From positions 124,001-188,000 of the forward strand of contig NW_002476161.1 in NCBI RefSeq assembly GCF_000189635.1: 64,000 bases of DNA. The letters are read 5' to 3'. A model generated the notes under the pieces. It was not told where the DNA came from. It saw only the letters and a list, made by a program, of their open reading frames with translations, and did not search any database. A program made the translations under genes and the position numbers. The number at the start of each line of letters is the position of its first letter. The first letter of the stretch is position 1. Origin of the DNA: Tetrahymena thermophila SB210. Taxonomy: Eukaryota; Ciliophora; Oligohymenophorea; Hymenostomatida; Tetrahymenidae. Shown piece by piece: positions 37,850 through 52,063 of this stretch.

Positions 37850-39104
37850 TAAAAAAAAATTAATTTATTTACTTTCATAATAAACTATTTCAATAAATCT
37901 TAAAAATATAAACAAGTATTAAATTGGCTTAATATACAATTTAATGTTAAATTATGATTAAATAATTTTATAATTATAAACTTAAAACAGAAGGCATATA
38001 TGTTACATAATAATAATATTTAATATATATTTAATAATTCATTTTTTTTCTTTTATCAAAAATAATATTTTTTTTTTCAGTCAAAGTACGATTTTCTTTA
38101 GCCAACATCTGGGAATTCAAGTTATATATATTTCTTATTGTTATCTTATCAGATAATTCTAAAATAAATAATCTATTTATATAAAGCTATTTATTTATTT
38201 ATGATAAAAATCTATGTATTATTGATTAGATTTTATCTTTATAAAAATCAATTTATTTTATTTAAATAAGACCTTAACAAATATTTTTTAATTTTTATAG
38301 TAGTAATTATTTAAATTTATGAAAGTTTATAGTATTTAATAGTTTTATAAAATTTAGTCAAATTAAAAAAAATTAGTTTAGACTATTTTTTTATTTAATT
38401 AATTAATTGTTGATTTTTTTTATTTAATTTTAAGTATTAAAAATTTTTTTAACACAATAAAAACAATTCATTTATATTTTTATTTTATACCAATAAAGCT
38501 ATTTAGATAGAAATGTATCCCTATATGCCTGATTAAATAGTATCACTAAAAAATAAAAAGTATAAAAATTTTAATTTATTAAAATTAATTTATTTTTTTA
38601 AAATTTATAAAATATAAATTAGTTTTAAATATTTTTTTTATTTACACTACTAAAATAAATTGCTCCTTTAAACAAGAAAGAGTAATTAATTTTTATTTTA
38701 AAATCAGCTTAGTCAGTAGATAAATTTAATTTAAGTTATTATTATTTATAAATAAATCCAAGTTCATAAAAACATAAAGAATATTTTATATTTTTAAAAA
38801 TAAAATAATATCTTTTCTCTTATTTTATTGAAAAATAAATTTTTTAAATTTTACATCACTAAAAAAAGATTTTGAGTGAAATAATTCTACTATGCCCAAA
38901 TATAATTTTTATTGATATTCAAAGAATTACAAATAGATTTGAATTTTATTATTTGAATTTAGTTATTTTTTACTTGAATTGAGAGTCATTTAATATTGAT
39001 TGCATTTGCTTAAGTAAACTATATATTTAGATAGTAAGATTTTAAACATAAATTCTTAAAGGAGGTTTAAATTAAATTACTGTTAAGCAATTCATTACAT
39101 AAAA
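37850..39104. other. AT-rich intergenic region
   Basis: About 1.25 kb between two plus-strand genes, very low in G+C. A minus-strand stretch at 38080-38130 reads SQMLAKENRTLTEKK but cannot be extended into a gene. GGAGG at 39060-39065 is not a meaningful ribosome site in a eukaryote. Confidence 0.5.
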
Positions 39105-40118
39105 ATGGAGCATTTCGAAACATCTAATTCTATTGAACAGGTTATTAATAAAATAGGATAAGTTTTAGTTGATAAGAATTCCAAATTATTTAAAAATGAC
39201 CCTAACTTGAAGCAATAGATATTACTTTTATAAAAAAAATAAAAAAATCTGCATTTATTGTGCATCAAAGAGTAATTAAAAGTCGATTAGTTATAAAATG
39301 AGATAGCTGATTTAAGCGAACAGAGAATTCATAAAGCTAAAGAGTTTAGTATACTCAAAGATACAAATGTAACAAAATTTACTTCAGAAATATCTGATTT
39401 AAGAAGTCAAATTGAGAATAATAATACATAATAGGAGCTATATGATTAAGAAATACAGTAGGCTAAGGAATATTTAGAAAAGGCAAAGCATGATTTTAAT
39501 GAAAAATTTGACAATTTTACAAATTTTGAGGTTGAACTAGAAAGATGCGCAAAATAATTGGAGTTCTTAAAAAATCAGTGTGATGAAAAATTATAACTTT
39601 GGGAAAATATAAGGACATAAACAAAGCAAAAAGAAAAATATGGTCAAGAATTAAAATTAAAGATAAAACAAAAGTAAATTGAAATCGAAAAAGAAAGAGA
39701 GTCAATCAATAAATCCCAAATTCAAATTCAGCTCTATGATTAACTAGAGGCTCGTCTTATTGGTTAAATATAAGTTAATTAAGATAAAACAGATGATCTT
39801 TTAAACATGAACAAGATACTAGAACAAAAGCTTTCAGATATTTCAGAGCAACCACAGGAATTAAAAAAGTTACTGAAAGCTGCTAATGGAATGCTCAAAG
39901 AAAAAAACTAGCTTTTAGAGCAATAAATATAAAAGATTTCTAAATTATAAACTATTATGAGCCAAAATTAGATAGGCTCCTAGATGAAAATAAGAAGCAT
40001 AAGTATTATGTCGGACATTTAAAGTGATGCAAGCAGCTCTTAACCAAAACAATAAAATAATTAATATGAAAATTTTACGCATACTGTATCAGTATCAGAT
40101 TATTAAAAATCTTCATGA
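39105..40118 (+). CDS. Long coiled-coil protein, unknown function
   Basis: A single exon of 337 residues, ATG 39105 to TGA 40116-40118. From about residue 45 to 280 the sequence is a near-continuous charged, Leu/Ile-spaced helix rich in Lys, Glu and Gln (for example LSEQRIHKAKEFSILKD, LERCAKQLEFLKNQ, KQKQIEIEKERESINKSQ), indicating coiled coil. The C-terminal 50 residues are Ser/Gln/Asn-rich. No membrane or catalytic motif. Comparable proteins occur in ciliary and cortical structures of ciliates, but nothing here proves that location. Confidence 0.78.
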
Positions 40119-40199
40119 ATGTATTGGATTGATTATTAAGATTTAACTTCATAATATTAATTATTTATCTAGTTTAAGCTATTATTATTCCCAGTTAGA

Positions 40200-40669
40200 A
40201 TCTATTTACACATATCACAATTCAAGTTTATAATAAATTTTATTTTCTGTAAAAAGCTTAAGCAAAGCTAACAGCTGATAAAATAGATAAATAATTAGTT
40301 CATTAAGATCTTAAAGATTTTAAAAACTAATTGAATATAATAAGTATTTACTTTCAAAAAATATAAAGTAAATTGTGCTATTTTTATAAAAACATTTTTT
40401 ATACTAATTATTTAATTTATCAGTAATAATATCTATCTATATTTACACTCATCGCAATTCAAGTTAATAATAAATTTTATTTTCTGTAAAAAACTTAAGC
40501 AAAGCTAACAGAAAATAAATAAATAATTAGTTCATTAAGATCTTAAAGATTTTAAAAACTAATTGAACATAATAAGTATTTTCTTTCAAAAAATATAAAG
40601 TAAATTGTGCTATTTTTATAAATACAGTTTTTATACTAAGTATTTAATTTATCAGTAATAATATCTATC
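40200..40669. repeat. Tandem duplication, two copies of about 235 bases
   Basis: Copy 1 (about 40200-40436) and copy 2 (about 40437-40669) share long identical runs, including CAATTCAAGTT, AAATTTTATTTTCTGTAAAAA, TTAAGCAAAGCTAACAG, TTAGTTCATTAAGATC and TTATCAGTAATAATATCTATC. They differ by a few substitutions and one small deletion after AGCTAACAG in copy 2. Estimated identity is about 90 percent by eye. It lies just after the coiled-coil gene and has no open frame. Confidence 0.85.
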
Positions 40670-41655
40670 CAAATATTTGATTTGTGATTATTTTATATTT
40701 TAAAATAATTTTTTACAAATTTTTAAAAAATTTAGATACTAAATTGTTTAAGAAGTCAGTTTAGAAGAAAGGTATTATTAATTTATTTTTTATATAATAC
40801 TTAATGGCATTTTAATTTATTCATACATATTTTGCTTTTGCAATAATAAGTAACAAAGAGAAAAAAATAGGTTTTATTTTAGATATTTTTACTAATATTT
40901 TTAATTTATAAAATGATTGCATTTAGCTGTAAGATCAAAGCGTTTTTGAAAAAAATATAAATTGATAGCTTAAAATAAATATTTTTGATAAATTTACTAG
41001 TATTGTATTTTTATTATTTATTAAGACTGCTTACAACTTTTTACTAATAGTAAAACTATATTAATTGGGCACTCTTTAGACCTTATTTTTAGTCATAGTT
41101 TAAATGTTACCCAGTGAATAAAAAATAAATGATCACTAATACCAATTGACTATTTTTTTACCTAATTTATATATTTCGCCCAGTTAATTTTTCGAAACGC
41201 AATTAATAAGAATTAATCATAATATACTTACTAAATAAAATAGTAAATACGAAATTATTTTCATAAAAAAACAGATATTTTAAAAATAAATAAATATATG
41301 AATCAATTAATCTTAGAAGTTTAGTTTGTTTAAAATCCGAAACCTTTAGGGAAGCAATTATATTTTTCATATTCATGAAAATAAGTTTTTTAATTAAATT
41401 AAAGAATAGAAGACTAACCTTTTTTTAACAATTTGCATTACAACATATCAAAAAGTATAATAACAAAAATAAATAAATAATTACAAATTAATCTTTTTAT
41501 ATAAAAAAAAGAGTAATCCCTCAAAAAACTTTAAAAATTTTTTATTTATCAAGACAATTTATAATTAAATGTAATCAAAATTTAAATAAAGGAATACTTA
41601 ATTATAATAAAAATAATTTCAGGATAGATATTTTAATACTCATAAATAAAGAACA
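40670..41655. other. AT-rich intergenic region
   Basis: About 1 kb with no protein-like frame or RNA gene recognised. A slightly GC-richer patch at 41060-41200 (GGGCACTC, TTACCCAGTG, TTTCGCCCAG) is unexplained. Confidence 0.5.
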
Positions 41656-42461
41656 ATGGCTGATTTAGATATTAGTTTTTATCATGACTACTTCAGTATT
41701 ATGATATTTAGAATATTGTAATAACATATTTAATTTATTAGTTATTAACAAATTTGAATTACTTAAAGGTTCTTTCCATTTTTCAAGAAAGTTAAGTATT
41801 TCTATAAAAATATAATTGATTAAACAAAATTGAAAAATAAAAATAAAAATAATTTTCATTTTTTCAAATCAATAAATTTAAAAAACATTAAAATCTAATA
41901 TTTGCTTTTTCATTTGATTTTCTATAATTATGTTTATAAAATTTTGCTATTTTTAATCACTAACAGAATTATAATGAATATACTGCAAACTACATCTAAT
42001 ATCAAATTTGACTAATATACTTGTTTCGCTTATTTAAAATACAAATTAACTACGTTTGAAAATATTCAATTATTTTCTTTATTTTAAATGTAATTAAGGT
42101 TAATGATCAGAATAAATTTCTTTTGAATGACATACAGATTACTAATCGCTAATTAGAAACATGTTTTATAATACCAAATTTAATTAAAATAAGTTTTTTT
42201 TCTCAGATTAGTTAATAAGAAGAGATAATCATTATTCACCCTATTATTTACTGAACTAATTTAAGATGGATTATGCAGAAAATATGCTTTGAGAAAATCA
42301 GGATTTCAGATTCGATTAAACAACAACTTAGCTTATTTAATAAGATCATAAATTAAGAAGATAATTAAGAGATTTTAATTTTGTTAAAAAAAGTATAAAT
42401 AAATATCAGCCTTAAAATAAACAAAAAACTAAAAAATAATCAAAAAGCAATTTAAACAAAA
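41656..42461 (+). pseudogene. Unresolved or decayed gene, several protein-like exons
   Basis: Protein-like pieces lie in order on the plus strand but I could not splice them into one frame: MADLDISFYHDYFSIMIFRI from ATG 41656; a piece reading FDQYTCFAYLKYKLTTFENIQ near 42007-42070; and VNDQNKFLLNDIQITNRQLE from about 42098, which through a GT..CAG intron (about 42153-42196) joins LIRRDNHYSPYYLLNQFKMD. That frame meets a TGA near 42290 with no GT nearby, yet continues in phase with DFRFDQTTTQLIQQDHKLRRQ. It may be a broken gene, or a real gene with exons I mis-assigned. No family recognised. Confidence 0.35.
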
Positions 42462-45400
42462 ATGAAATAAACATTATTATCAAATATTTTTAAAAAAATT
42501 TTATTATTTTCTTTTGTCACTTCATCTTTATAATAGATCTAATACTGTGACTAGCTTTCTTCAGACTAGTTAAGTTGCGATGTTTGTTAGGTAGGATTTT
42601 AGAGAGTTCAAAACGCAGCCTTGGATCAATAGTTATAGTAAACTAGCATAAGTTAGTACTACTGTGTATCTTCTTGCGATTTAGTTCACTTTTATTCATT
42701 TGAATCCAAAACATGTGTTCCTTAATGTGCCTATAATGAAGTACCTGACTCTAATTTGAGAGTTTGTTCCTAAATTAGCTTGTGCCCAACTCTTTCTACT
42801 TAAGGAAAATCATACCATCCTAACGCTGTAAATGGAGTTGTAATAATAAAAAATCCTAATACTTAACAAGATTTGTTAATCGTATCATACAGTAACAATG
42901 ACAACCTTATCAGATTATGGGACGCATAAACTGGAGTGTTTAAGACTTCTTTTAAAGGACATACATCTCCAGTTATTACTATATATTTCAATGAAATTAA
43001 GTAGTAGCTTTTAAGTATGGCAAGCAACGGAGAAATAATAACTTGGGATATTACAAAGGGAAAAATAATATCTGTAGTAGTTATCCCTTAAGGAGCTCTA
43101 AAACCTACCAGCGCCTTTGATTCAGAGCGTACACTTGTTACTTCATTTGGATTTTAAGGTGAGTTTTTTTTGTTCAATTACACATCGTTGATAGGAAAGA
43201 AGTATATAGGACATTCTAATATTGTCGACTATGCTATTTTCTATTAAAGTGATAAGATCTTAACTTCATCACAAGATAAAAATATTTTGTTGTGGGACTA
43301 AAATCAAGCTAAATTTTAAAAAATTTGTTCACATAAAACTCCACCTTTAGCAATATATTTACTCTAAGATAGCTTGAGCGCAAATATATCAGTAGACATT
43401 CTGTTATCCCTCGATAGTTCAGGAGTTGATTCTTTATCTATTCACTTCACAGATTTAACAGCTTCAGTATATTAATTAATAACTTATAAAATAAAATCAA
43501 TTATATTCAAATTTTATTTTATTAAAAATTATTAAATAAGAATCCTTAATGCTAGCAAATATCTAGTTTGGTATAACATTAGTATTCTATATTGAATATT
43601 GTAAGTGATCTCATAACACATAGATTTATCACCTATTCAAGTCAAGAAATATTTGTTTGGTCATATTTTCCATCATAGAATAATTCTAAATATATATTCA
43701 CTGTTATAGATCAAATTACTCCAAGCAACTTATTGCCTTATGGAATATCTATAAAAGGAGTATATCTTTCTTATTCACTTTTAGCAATAACTTCATCATC
43801 TGGAAATCTTATTATGGGGAGCTATTTACTATCTTAACAATAGTAAAATTAAAAAATAATAAATTTGAGTCCAGTAGAGCAAATGATATCTCTTAGTAGG
43901 CCTACTATTAATGGATTAAGCTTTAATTTGCAAGAAATGCAGATTTACATTTATGGAGATTAAATACATAAAATTAATTTGAACAAGGCTTCAGTAAATT
44001 ATGTGATTAATAATCTTATTACTCCATTTATTAAAAACTAATAATAAGTTCAAAAAATTGAATTTAATGTAAATGTAAGCCTAATTGTTAGCACTTCATT
44101 AGATGGTTTAACTATGGTATATGACTACCAAAGCGGTAAGCTAGTAAGTATGATGACTCATCCAAAATATCCCCCTTTTGGAAGAGGACTTTAGCCCTAA
44201 GGACTAATTAGTATTATTTTAAGAGATGCTACAGTATGCGTTGCCTATGCAGATTAGAGTTTAATTTGCTACAATGGTGTAACATCTTAACCTAAGTATT
44301 AATACTCTTTTTCTAGTAAAATAATCAACCTGTACGAAGATAATCCAAATCTCTATATTTTAGTTACAACATTGGATCAAGCTTTTATTTACAACATGGT
44401 AAACGGTAATCTTGTAGTTTCTGTCACATAAAATGGAGCTTTTTACTATAGTAAATACTATCCTTTGCCAAATCTTATTAGTGCAGGAAAAAATGGTGTC
44501 ATTATTAAATGGAGCTACCCTCAGCTAACTATTTTAGCACAAGGAAATGATAACGGACTAAATAATTAAATTCCATAAGGAAGTCTTGTTGGATTTGGAT
44601 ATGGGCAAGATCTAGCATTCATTATCTCATTTTACACAAATGGCTTGACTATAATATATGATTAGAATTTTAATCTTGTTAAAAGCCTAACAATTAGCGA
44701 TTAAGTCAACAATGTAAATTTATTTTTATCTATTAATAAAAAATTAATTAACTCTTTTAAATTAATAGTGCGGACTTGTAATGCCTATTTATGCAATTTG
44801 CATTACCTAATCTGGAAAAATAATATACTATGGTATTTATAATGATAGTTATATAGCTTAACCTTTGCTTCCTTATCCTTTAATGTAAGTTTAAACAGTT
44901 TACAAATATTAAAAAGCTATGTTTGCAATAAATTATGGAACTTTTGGAGGAGCAGTTATTGTTGCAGATCTATAGAATCTAATAGGAGATTAATAATTCT
45001 TTTCTCCAAGCCCAATAGTAGACATAACAGTTGATGATAACAAATTGAGAGTATTCATACCAAATAATGAAGGAGACATATTGGTAAGCCACTTCAATCC
45101 TGTAACTAATTTCAAAATTAATAGAAGTGAGAACTCAACAATCAACAATGTTTATATAATTTCATCTCAAACAAAAATGGTCATTCTTAGTGATATTATA
45201 GTTTTATACGATTATTCACTTTCTAAGGTCTATAAGTAATACTTTAAATTAATTAAACTTCACTTAATAAGAATGTTTGACTAAATTAATTTGAATTTTA
45301 AAATATTTCAGGTAAAATAAGTATCATTAGAGAGCTGTTTAGGATTGTCTTCTTGATAGCTAGAACTATTAAATTATAAGTTATAATTTAGATGTATCTA

Positions 45401-48400
45401 AAAACTTGTAAATTTGGAGGTATGACACAGATTAAACAATAGAATTATCTGGACACAGTTCTAGCATATCAAAAGTGTTGCTATTGAGTTCTTCTAACAT
45501 TTTAATCTCTTATGATAATAATGGAATAATAATAGTGTGGAAATATCCAACCAACAATCAAATTAGATAAATTACATAGCACTAAAATAATTAGATATTA
45601 AATGCCTAGTTTTTCAATAAATACAATAACTATTTGATATCATATGACTCAGCTGGTAATCTTTACTCTACAAACTACTTAGATGGAACAATATTCAATG
45701 TAATATAAGTACCAAATATGAACAACTTTGTTATTGATTATGTAAATGAAAATATTTACCTATATGGAACTAATATTGCTGTTTACAGCGCAAGTAGATT
45801 AAACAAATAAACTGATATCTTAGGATTTGACGGATATGTTTAAGCTGTTATCTTTAAAAATACATATGCAATTGCATATAGTAATTAGAATATAATTTCG
45901 ATATCAAGAAGCACTCTACAACCTCTTTTTACTGGAAAATATCAATTGAAAATATTCCAATTGACTTTAATAAACAATTTAGCTGCAATGATAGGTAATT
46001 AAATTGATAACACCATAGAAATCTGGGATTATACTACAGGAGTTATGATGACAAATATAGTTAACACCATATATCCTTCACCTTAAAGATATATAACTGT
46101 TGATGAAGACTCTCAAATTCTATTAACAATCAACAATTTAAATCAGATATTTACTTATCTTCCATTTTCTCCTTAAGTATCTAAACAAAAAGATTTCTTA
46201 ATTAATCCTTCTTATCAATAACTCTCTGCACTGTAGAGTATTCTTTTTGATAAAATTGCTAACTTACTTTTTGCTTATAATAGTAATGATATATTTGTTT
46301 GGAACTATTATACTTACTTAGGTAACCAAGGAGACACTTTTATCCTCCCTTCTGATTCAAGAATCGTATCTGTCTATAATCAGCAATAAGGTATTTATTT
46401 AATTATTTTCTGGTTTTAACTCTGATTAGATTTCTTTATTCTTTTATTTTATATATTATATTTCCTCAATTTTTTTAACAATTATTTAAAGTTCTTTTCT
46501 TATTTATCAAAGTTATTATTTTAGAATCAAAAAAATTTATCTGTTGATTGATTCATGTTTATAATATCATATTATTGTGAGTTAAAAATAATTGTACCAA
46601 TAAAACATAATACAATCAACTAATTTATAAAACTTTTATTATCTTCCAATAATTATTAATTAAATAATAATAAATTTAAAATAAAAGATTAAATAATTTA
46701 CTCGGATTTAGAGAGAAATCTATGGCTTGTGCAAAATAATAAGTAATAATATGCTTCTTAACTCAATCATACTCCTCTAAAGGCAGTTTTAAATTAAAAT
46801 TGCATTATTACTACAAGTGGAATGAATATTTATAGCTTTAATTCAACATTTTAACAAATATCGTCTCTGTAAGTTTATCCTATCGACTTGTACACAGATA
46901 ATAGCATTCCGTACATATTTGGTATTATTATTGATAATTCTATTATTTAGTTTTATATTGATAACAAAACTTGTACCCTGCAACCAATGATGGTTTTTAA
47001 AGGAGACTTTAATTCTAGAATAAAGAATTTAAAACTATTCTTGCCTTATTAAAACATTATTGCGTATGATATTTCAGGAAATATTGGTATATACAACTTT
47101 GTAACACTATAAAAAGTATTTTCTGGTTAAATTCATACTTAGCTGATAAGAGATGTTATAGTTGATTAAAGCTCAAATATGTAAGCTAATTAAATACATT
47201 TTTATTTTTTATTTAAATTTATTTAAAAAAAGGTTAGTAACCTGTTCTGAGGATGGCAACATTAACATTTATAACTATGATGGCAAGGTAGCTAATCCTT
47301 TGTAGGTAATATAAAATTAAGTCCCTGTGGTTTGGATTTAAATTGATAGTACAAGAAAGGAATTGATTTACTTCCTAGATAACTAGTAGCTACTATTTTA
47401 TTTAGATATAACTAATTCTTTTTCATTAAAATAAACTTTAATGAGTCCTGGAATGAGATTCATTTAATTAAAAATATCACCTTTATACTAAGAAGTAGCT
47501 GTATTTTGCCCATTTTAAATTAATCTTTATAGACAATAAGATTATTTATTCCTCAATTCCTTACGTTTACCTTCTACCGTAAACGATATATAGAATATTT
47601 AATTCATGAGCAGCAATGTCATTCTTGTTTAAGCTACAACTTAACTCATTTTATTTTCAATAGATTTAAATGCAACAACTATTTTAAAATCTTTTGCAAT
47701 GAAATATCCTCTATTGCTTAACTATGAATACAAATCTAACCAAATAATAACATTAAAAGGATTAAACTTAGATAATTCATTTAACTACACTTTTACTCTA
47801 CTTTCATCAGCGAAACCTTCTTCATCAAATACTTAATAGTAATCTGTATGTTATTAATAGTTTTCGTAAACAAGTTCATATTTTGAATTTAAGCAAGCAC
47901 TATAACTCCAAGAAGATTCGCTTTTAGGTTTTCAACAATAAATTTCTCAAGTTATATATGATGTATATCTAGGCTAATAAGCTACTCTTTTATATGTGTC
48001 AGATTCATAACTCTCTCTATATTCTCCAAATGTTTAAAAAAAATATGTTTATCTTGCAGCTGAAGAAAATCCTACTTCTAAAATAAGTTATAAATTTGTA
48101 GACCACTCAGATTTTGATAAAAGTTCCTTTTAATTAGAAGATTTTCAATGGTAGGTTTTAGATAACTTTTAAGTTAACTTCAACAATTTAACATAGTAAG
48201 TAACATTAATAAATTCTATAATAGATTCGATGAGTATCAACAATAGTACTATCAATTTGAAAAATTTAAATTCTTTATTTATTTCATAGCTTAATATCAC
48301 AAACACTTTATTCAATTCTACAGGATAAGTATAAACTTAAGCTTTCCTTCAACTTACTAATATTTAAAGTGTTTATATTGAAAAATTAATCATTTCTAAT

Positions 48401-51400
48401 GTAAATCTTAACAACTATGTTTTAATATCAGCACAGAACTGTAATAAAATTATAATTAGAGACATTATCATCACTAATGTGACTTTTAATTCTTAAAGTA
48501 GAATTTTATAATCTTTTAATTATTTTGATATTAATAATTCTTAAATTTTGTAATAGAATTAGCAACAAAATTTATTAATAAGCATCGTTTAATCTTCAAA
48601 TGTTATTTTAAGTAACTACACTATAACCAACATCAATAGCTAATAACTATTTTCGGTATTTAATTTATAATATAACAAATTAGTCAATATTAATCAGGTT
48701 ATTGCTAATACTATTAACAATATAATTATTGCTAATATATCTTAGATATTCGATAACCCTTAAGTGGGTTTATTCTAAGTATTTAACGATACTGTTTTAA
48801 TTTAAAATGTAAATATTGAAAATGTGACAACATCTTCAAGTATATTTTAGATCTAATCAGATAATCTTTAAATAAGCGGCTCATCTTTCAAAAACATAAA
48901 TTCTCAAGCTTCATCAGGATCTGCATTTTATATTTACTAGAGCTTTTTTAATATTTCAAACAGCTAATTTTATAATAATCAAGCACTGCTTGGTGGAGCA
49001 ATATATGCAGAAAATAGTAAAAATACATGCTAAATTCAGAAATGTGAGTTTGATTCAAACACTTCTGAGCAAGGTGGAGCTATATTTTTAAATAACTGTG
49101 ATCTAGACTTGCATCTAGTTAATATTACATAAAATAATGCTTATATAGGTGGTGGAATAAGGTATATTGAATATATTCCAAAATTCATAAACTTTCCAGG
49201 CTCTTCTAATTTTATTGCCTCAAATAAAGGAAAGATTTTCGGAAACAATGTTGCTTCATATCCAAGAAAAATAGCTTTATATCCTATCAATATCAATTTC
49301 GATTCTCAATAATAAATATCTGAAAGTAAATTTAACATTTCGAATTGTTTAAAATAAATTCTTAATTTATTTTAAAAAAATTGAACATATTTATTATTTC
49401 ATTTATGAAATAATTTTAAATAAAAAATTAGGTATTACAAGATACTACATCAATAATTTTATGAGTGGTGATACACTTTAGTTTAGTATTTAATTATATG
49501 ACGAAGAGTAAAATCATCTAAATCTAAATGCTTTTTATTCTAATCTAGATAATTTATCTGGTGATTTGATAAATGAAATTAGCCAGTATTACTTTTACTG
49601 CTAATCTTAAAACAGTTCAATAATTTCACTCAGTGGATAAATTAATACTTAGTATTATAATTCTACTCTGTAAATGTTTCAATTTAATCAATTAATTATC
49701 AAATCTGAGCCTAATACAAATAGTAGTTTTGTGCTTTAGAATAATATTTTAAATATCCCAAATCCCAAATAGAATACCTAATTCATTCTACTATTAGCTA
49801 ATATTGAAATTTTTATTTAGTTTAGATCTTGCAAACTTGGAGAGATTATTGTAAAAAAGTAAATAAATATTTTATTTTATTTTTTGATTGCTTAATTTAC
49901 ATATTTACTTATTTTATATTAGAACATCCGATTCTCCCTCGTACTGCTTACCTTGTCCTACTTAAAAGTATTCTTTGAAAGATCCAAATAATCTAGAGTT
50001 ATGGAGTAATCAGGATCAAGCTTGTAGTCTGTGTCCTTCGTCTGCAGAGTCATGTAAAGGCAGTTTGATAACACTGAAGTAAGGATATTGGAAATAATCT
50101 TTTTTATCAGATGACATTTTACAATGTTATAATAAGCCTTAAAACTGCTTAGGTGGGTTAGTTTCTGATTAAGACTCATATGATAGCACTTTTAAGAATT
50201 ATTGTAAGGAAGGATACATAGGTCCTCTTTGTGAAGAGTGCGATATTAAGGGATAATACTGGGATGAAAAATATATGAATGATGGCTAATTCAATTGTGT
50301 GCCATGTAAAGGTCAACAAGGACTTATTTTAACTTATGGATTTGTTGTATTAATTAGTATAATATATCTAATATATGGTATAAGGTAGGTAATAAAGGGT
50401 TCAATGAAAAAAGTGTACTCGTATTATATCCGTATGATGAATATAGCTAGTATTGGAACAAGTGACTCATTTGACAAATCAGCTGTCTTAATAAAATTTT
50501 TGATGCACTTTTTGCAAATGAGTTCTATTTCATTTAAATTAGAATTTCCTACCAGCATTGATATTTTTACTGTTAGTATTGGTACTCCCATCGATGCTGT
50601 AAAATACTCATAAGACTGCAAAAGTGTTTTATCTACAAGTGAAATTCCTGTTGTTTACGGAAGAATCATTTGGTCATAAATAATAGCAGGTTTATATGTT
50701 GTAATTCTAGGTATAATATATTATGTTTTAGTTTTTACTAAAAATTTAAATCGTAATTCATATTACAAGTGGAGTGCTTTGGTATTTATATACCTATTTC
50801 TACAGCCTAACATCACTTCTGGATTGATTTCTGTCATGTCTTGCAGGTCAATTGGTAATGGGTCATATGTTTTAGCAGACATAACTTTAGAATGCAATAC
50901 TTATTAGCACATAACCTTCATAACGTTTTTAGTTATACCTTTATTTATTTTATGGAATATTCTAATTCCATTGATTATTATCGTTATCCTCTTTAAATCT
51001 AAAAACAAATTAAATTATCTCTCAACAAGGATTAGATTTGGATTTCTTTATTAAGAATATAAAGATTATTGTTATTACTGGGAATTCATTAAAATTTTGC
51101 TCAGAGTAACCATAATTTTTGTTGCAACATATTTTAGAGAATACACTTAAATTAAGTCTACCCTTTGCTCTTTGATAATATTCTTTTATCTCATTTTAGC
51201 ACACATTAAAAAACCATTTTTGTCTATAGAATTTAACAGAATCGATTTACTATTACACATTATCATTATAATATGCTTACAGCTTTAAATTCTTTAATAA
51301 GGCGATGAGATTTCTTAATTTAATTAGCTATCCCAAATATTTATAGCTATTGCGGCCTATTCGTTTTTAATGCTAATAGCTTTGAAATTTATTTAGGCTT

Positions 51401-52063
51401 TACTTAAATTATATTACCCTATTCTATCTAAAAAATTTACTTTCTTAGCTCGTTTATCTAATTATTTTGCTGTGTTTAACATTTACAAAGAAAAAAGTAA
51501 TTTGAAAGTATTTAATAATTGGAAAAAAATTTAGAGATCGTTAAAATAACTTACTAAATTATCAAAAGCAGATAGAAATAATAAATAACTACAAAATTTT
51601 GATCAAGATAATACCTAATAAAAGTTAAAACTAAATTATATATAATCTAAGAGAAATAGTTTTCAAATAAACAGTGAAACATCTTCTTTAAGTAAACTTA
51701 TTCAATTTTTATATTAAATAACTGATCATATAAATTAAAATAGGTGATGTACCAAGGCTTATTTCTTATTAAAAACCAGCAAAATTAATTTCATTTACAT
51801 AAAGAAATCTACTGAATTCTCCTCCTACAAGCATTAGATAAAATACTTTTGGAGGTATAGTTCGATCAAAAAAAAAATAATTATTTTTATTAATATTTAT
51901 TTAATTATAAATAGATACAGAAATAGAAATTTCTTAAAGAAGTGAAAAATAAACTTAGGCCTAAATATTCAGCACTAAATTAAACTATGAAAAACCCAAA
52001 ATAAAAAAATATAATTTTTTATCAAATAAAAATAGTAAAAATTCAGATTCTTCTATATAATGA
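42462..52063 (+). CDS. Giant multidomain surface protein: WD-like repeats, beta-helix-like repeats, Cys-rich region, multipass C-terminus
   Basis: Ten exons (42462-43466, 43541-44713, 44769-45235, 45312-46390, 46712-47180, 47233-49325, 49432-49858, 49923-51691, 51744-51854, 51915-52063) keep one frame for 2913 residues. A hydrophobic N-terminal signal (ILLLFSFVTSSL) precedes a short Cys-rich segment. WD/propeller-like repeats follow (LIRLWDAQTGVFK at about 148, EIITWDITKGK, ILLWDQNQ, IIVWKYPT, IEIWDYTTG), spread over the first 1500 residues. Asn/Ile/Ser-rich repeats typical of parallel beta-helix (pectate-lyase-like) domains cover about 1710-2090, ending in GGAIYAENS and GGAIFLNNC. A Cys-rich region (CLPCP, CSLCPS, CKEGYIGPLCEEC) leads to several membrane spans at about 2370-2750 and a polar cytosolic tail. 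Such ciliate proteins are inferred to be surface receptors or adhesins. The exon 6 donor could instead be 49347. Confidence 0.85.

Noticed and set aside
38080..38170. Minus-strand protein-like string SQMLAKENRTLTEKK
   Set aside because: Could not be extended to a start, a stop with sensible composition, or a neighbouring exon.
39060..39066. GGAGG resembling a Shine-Dalgarno site before the coiled-coil gene
   Set aside because: The organism is a eukaryote with introns; ribosome binding sites of this type do not apply.
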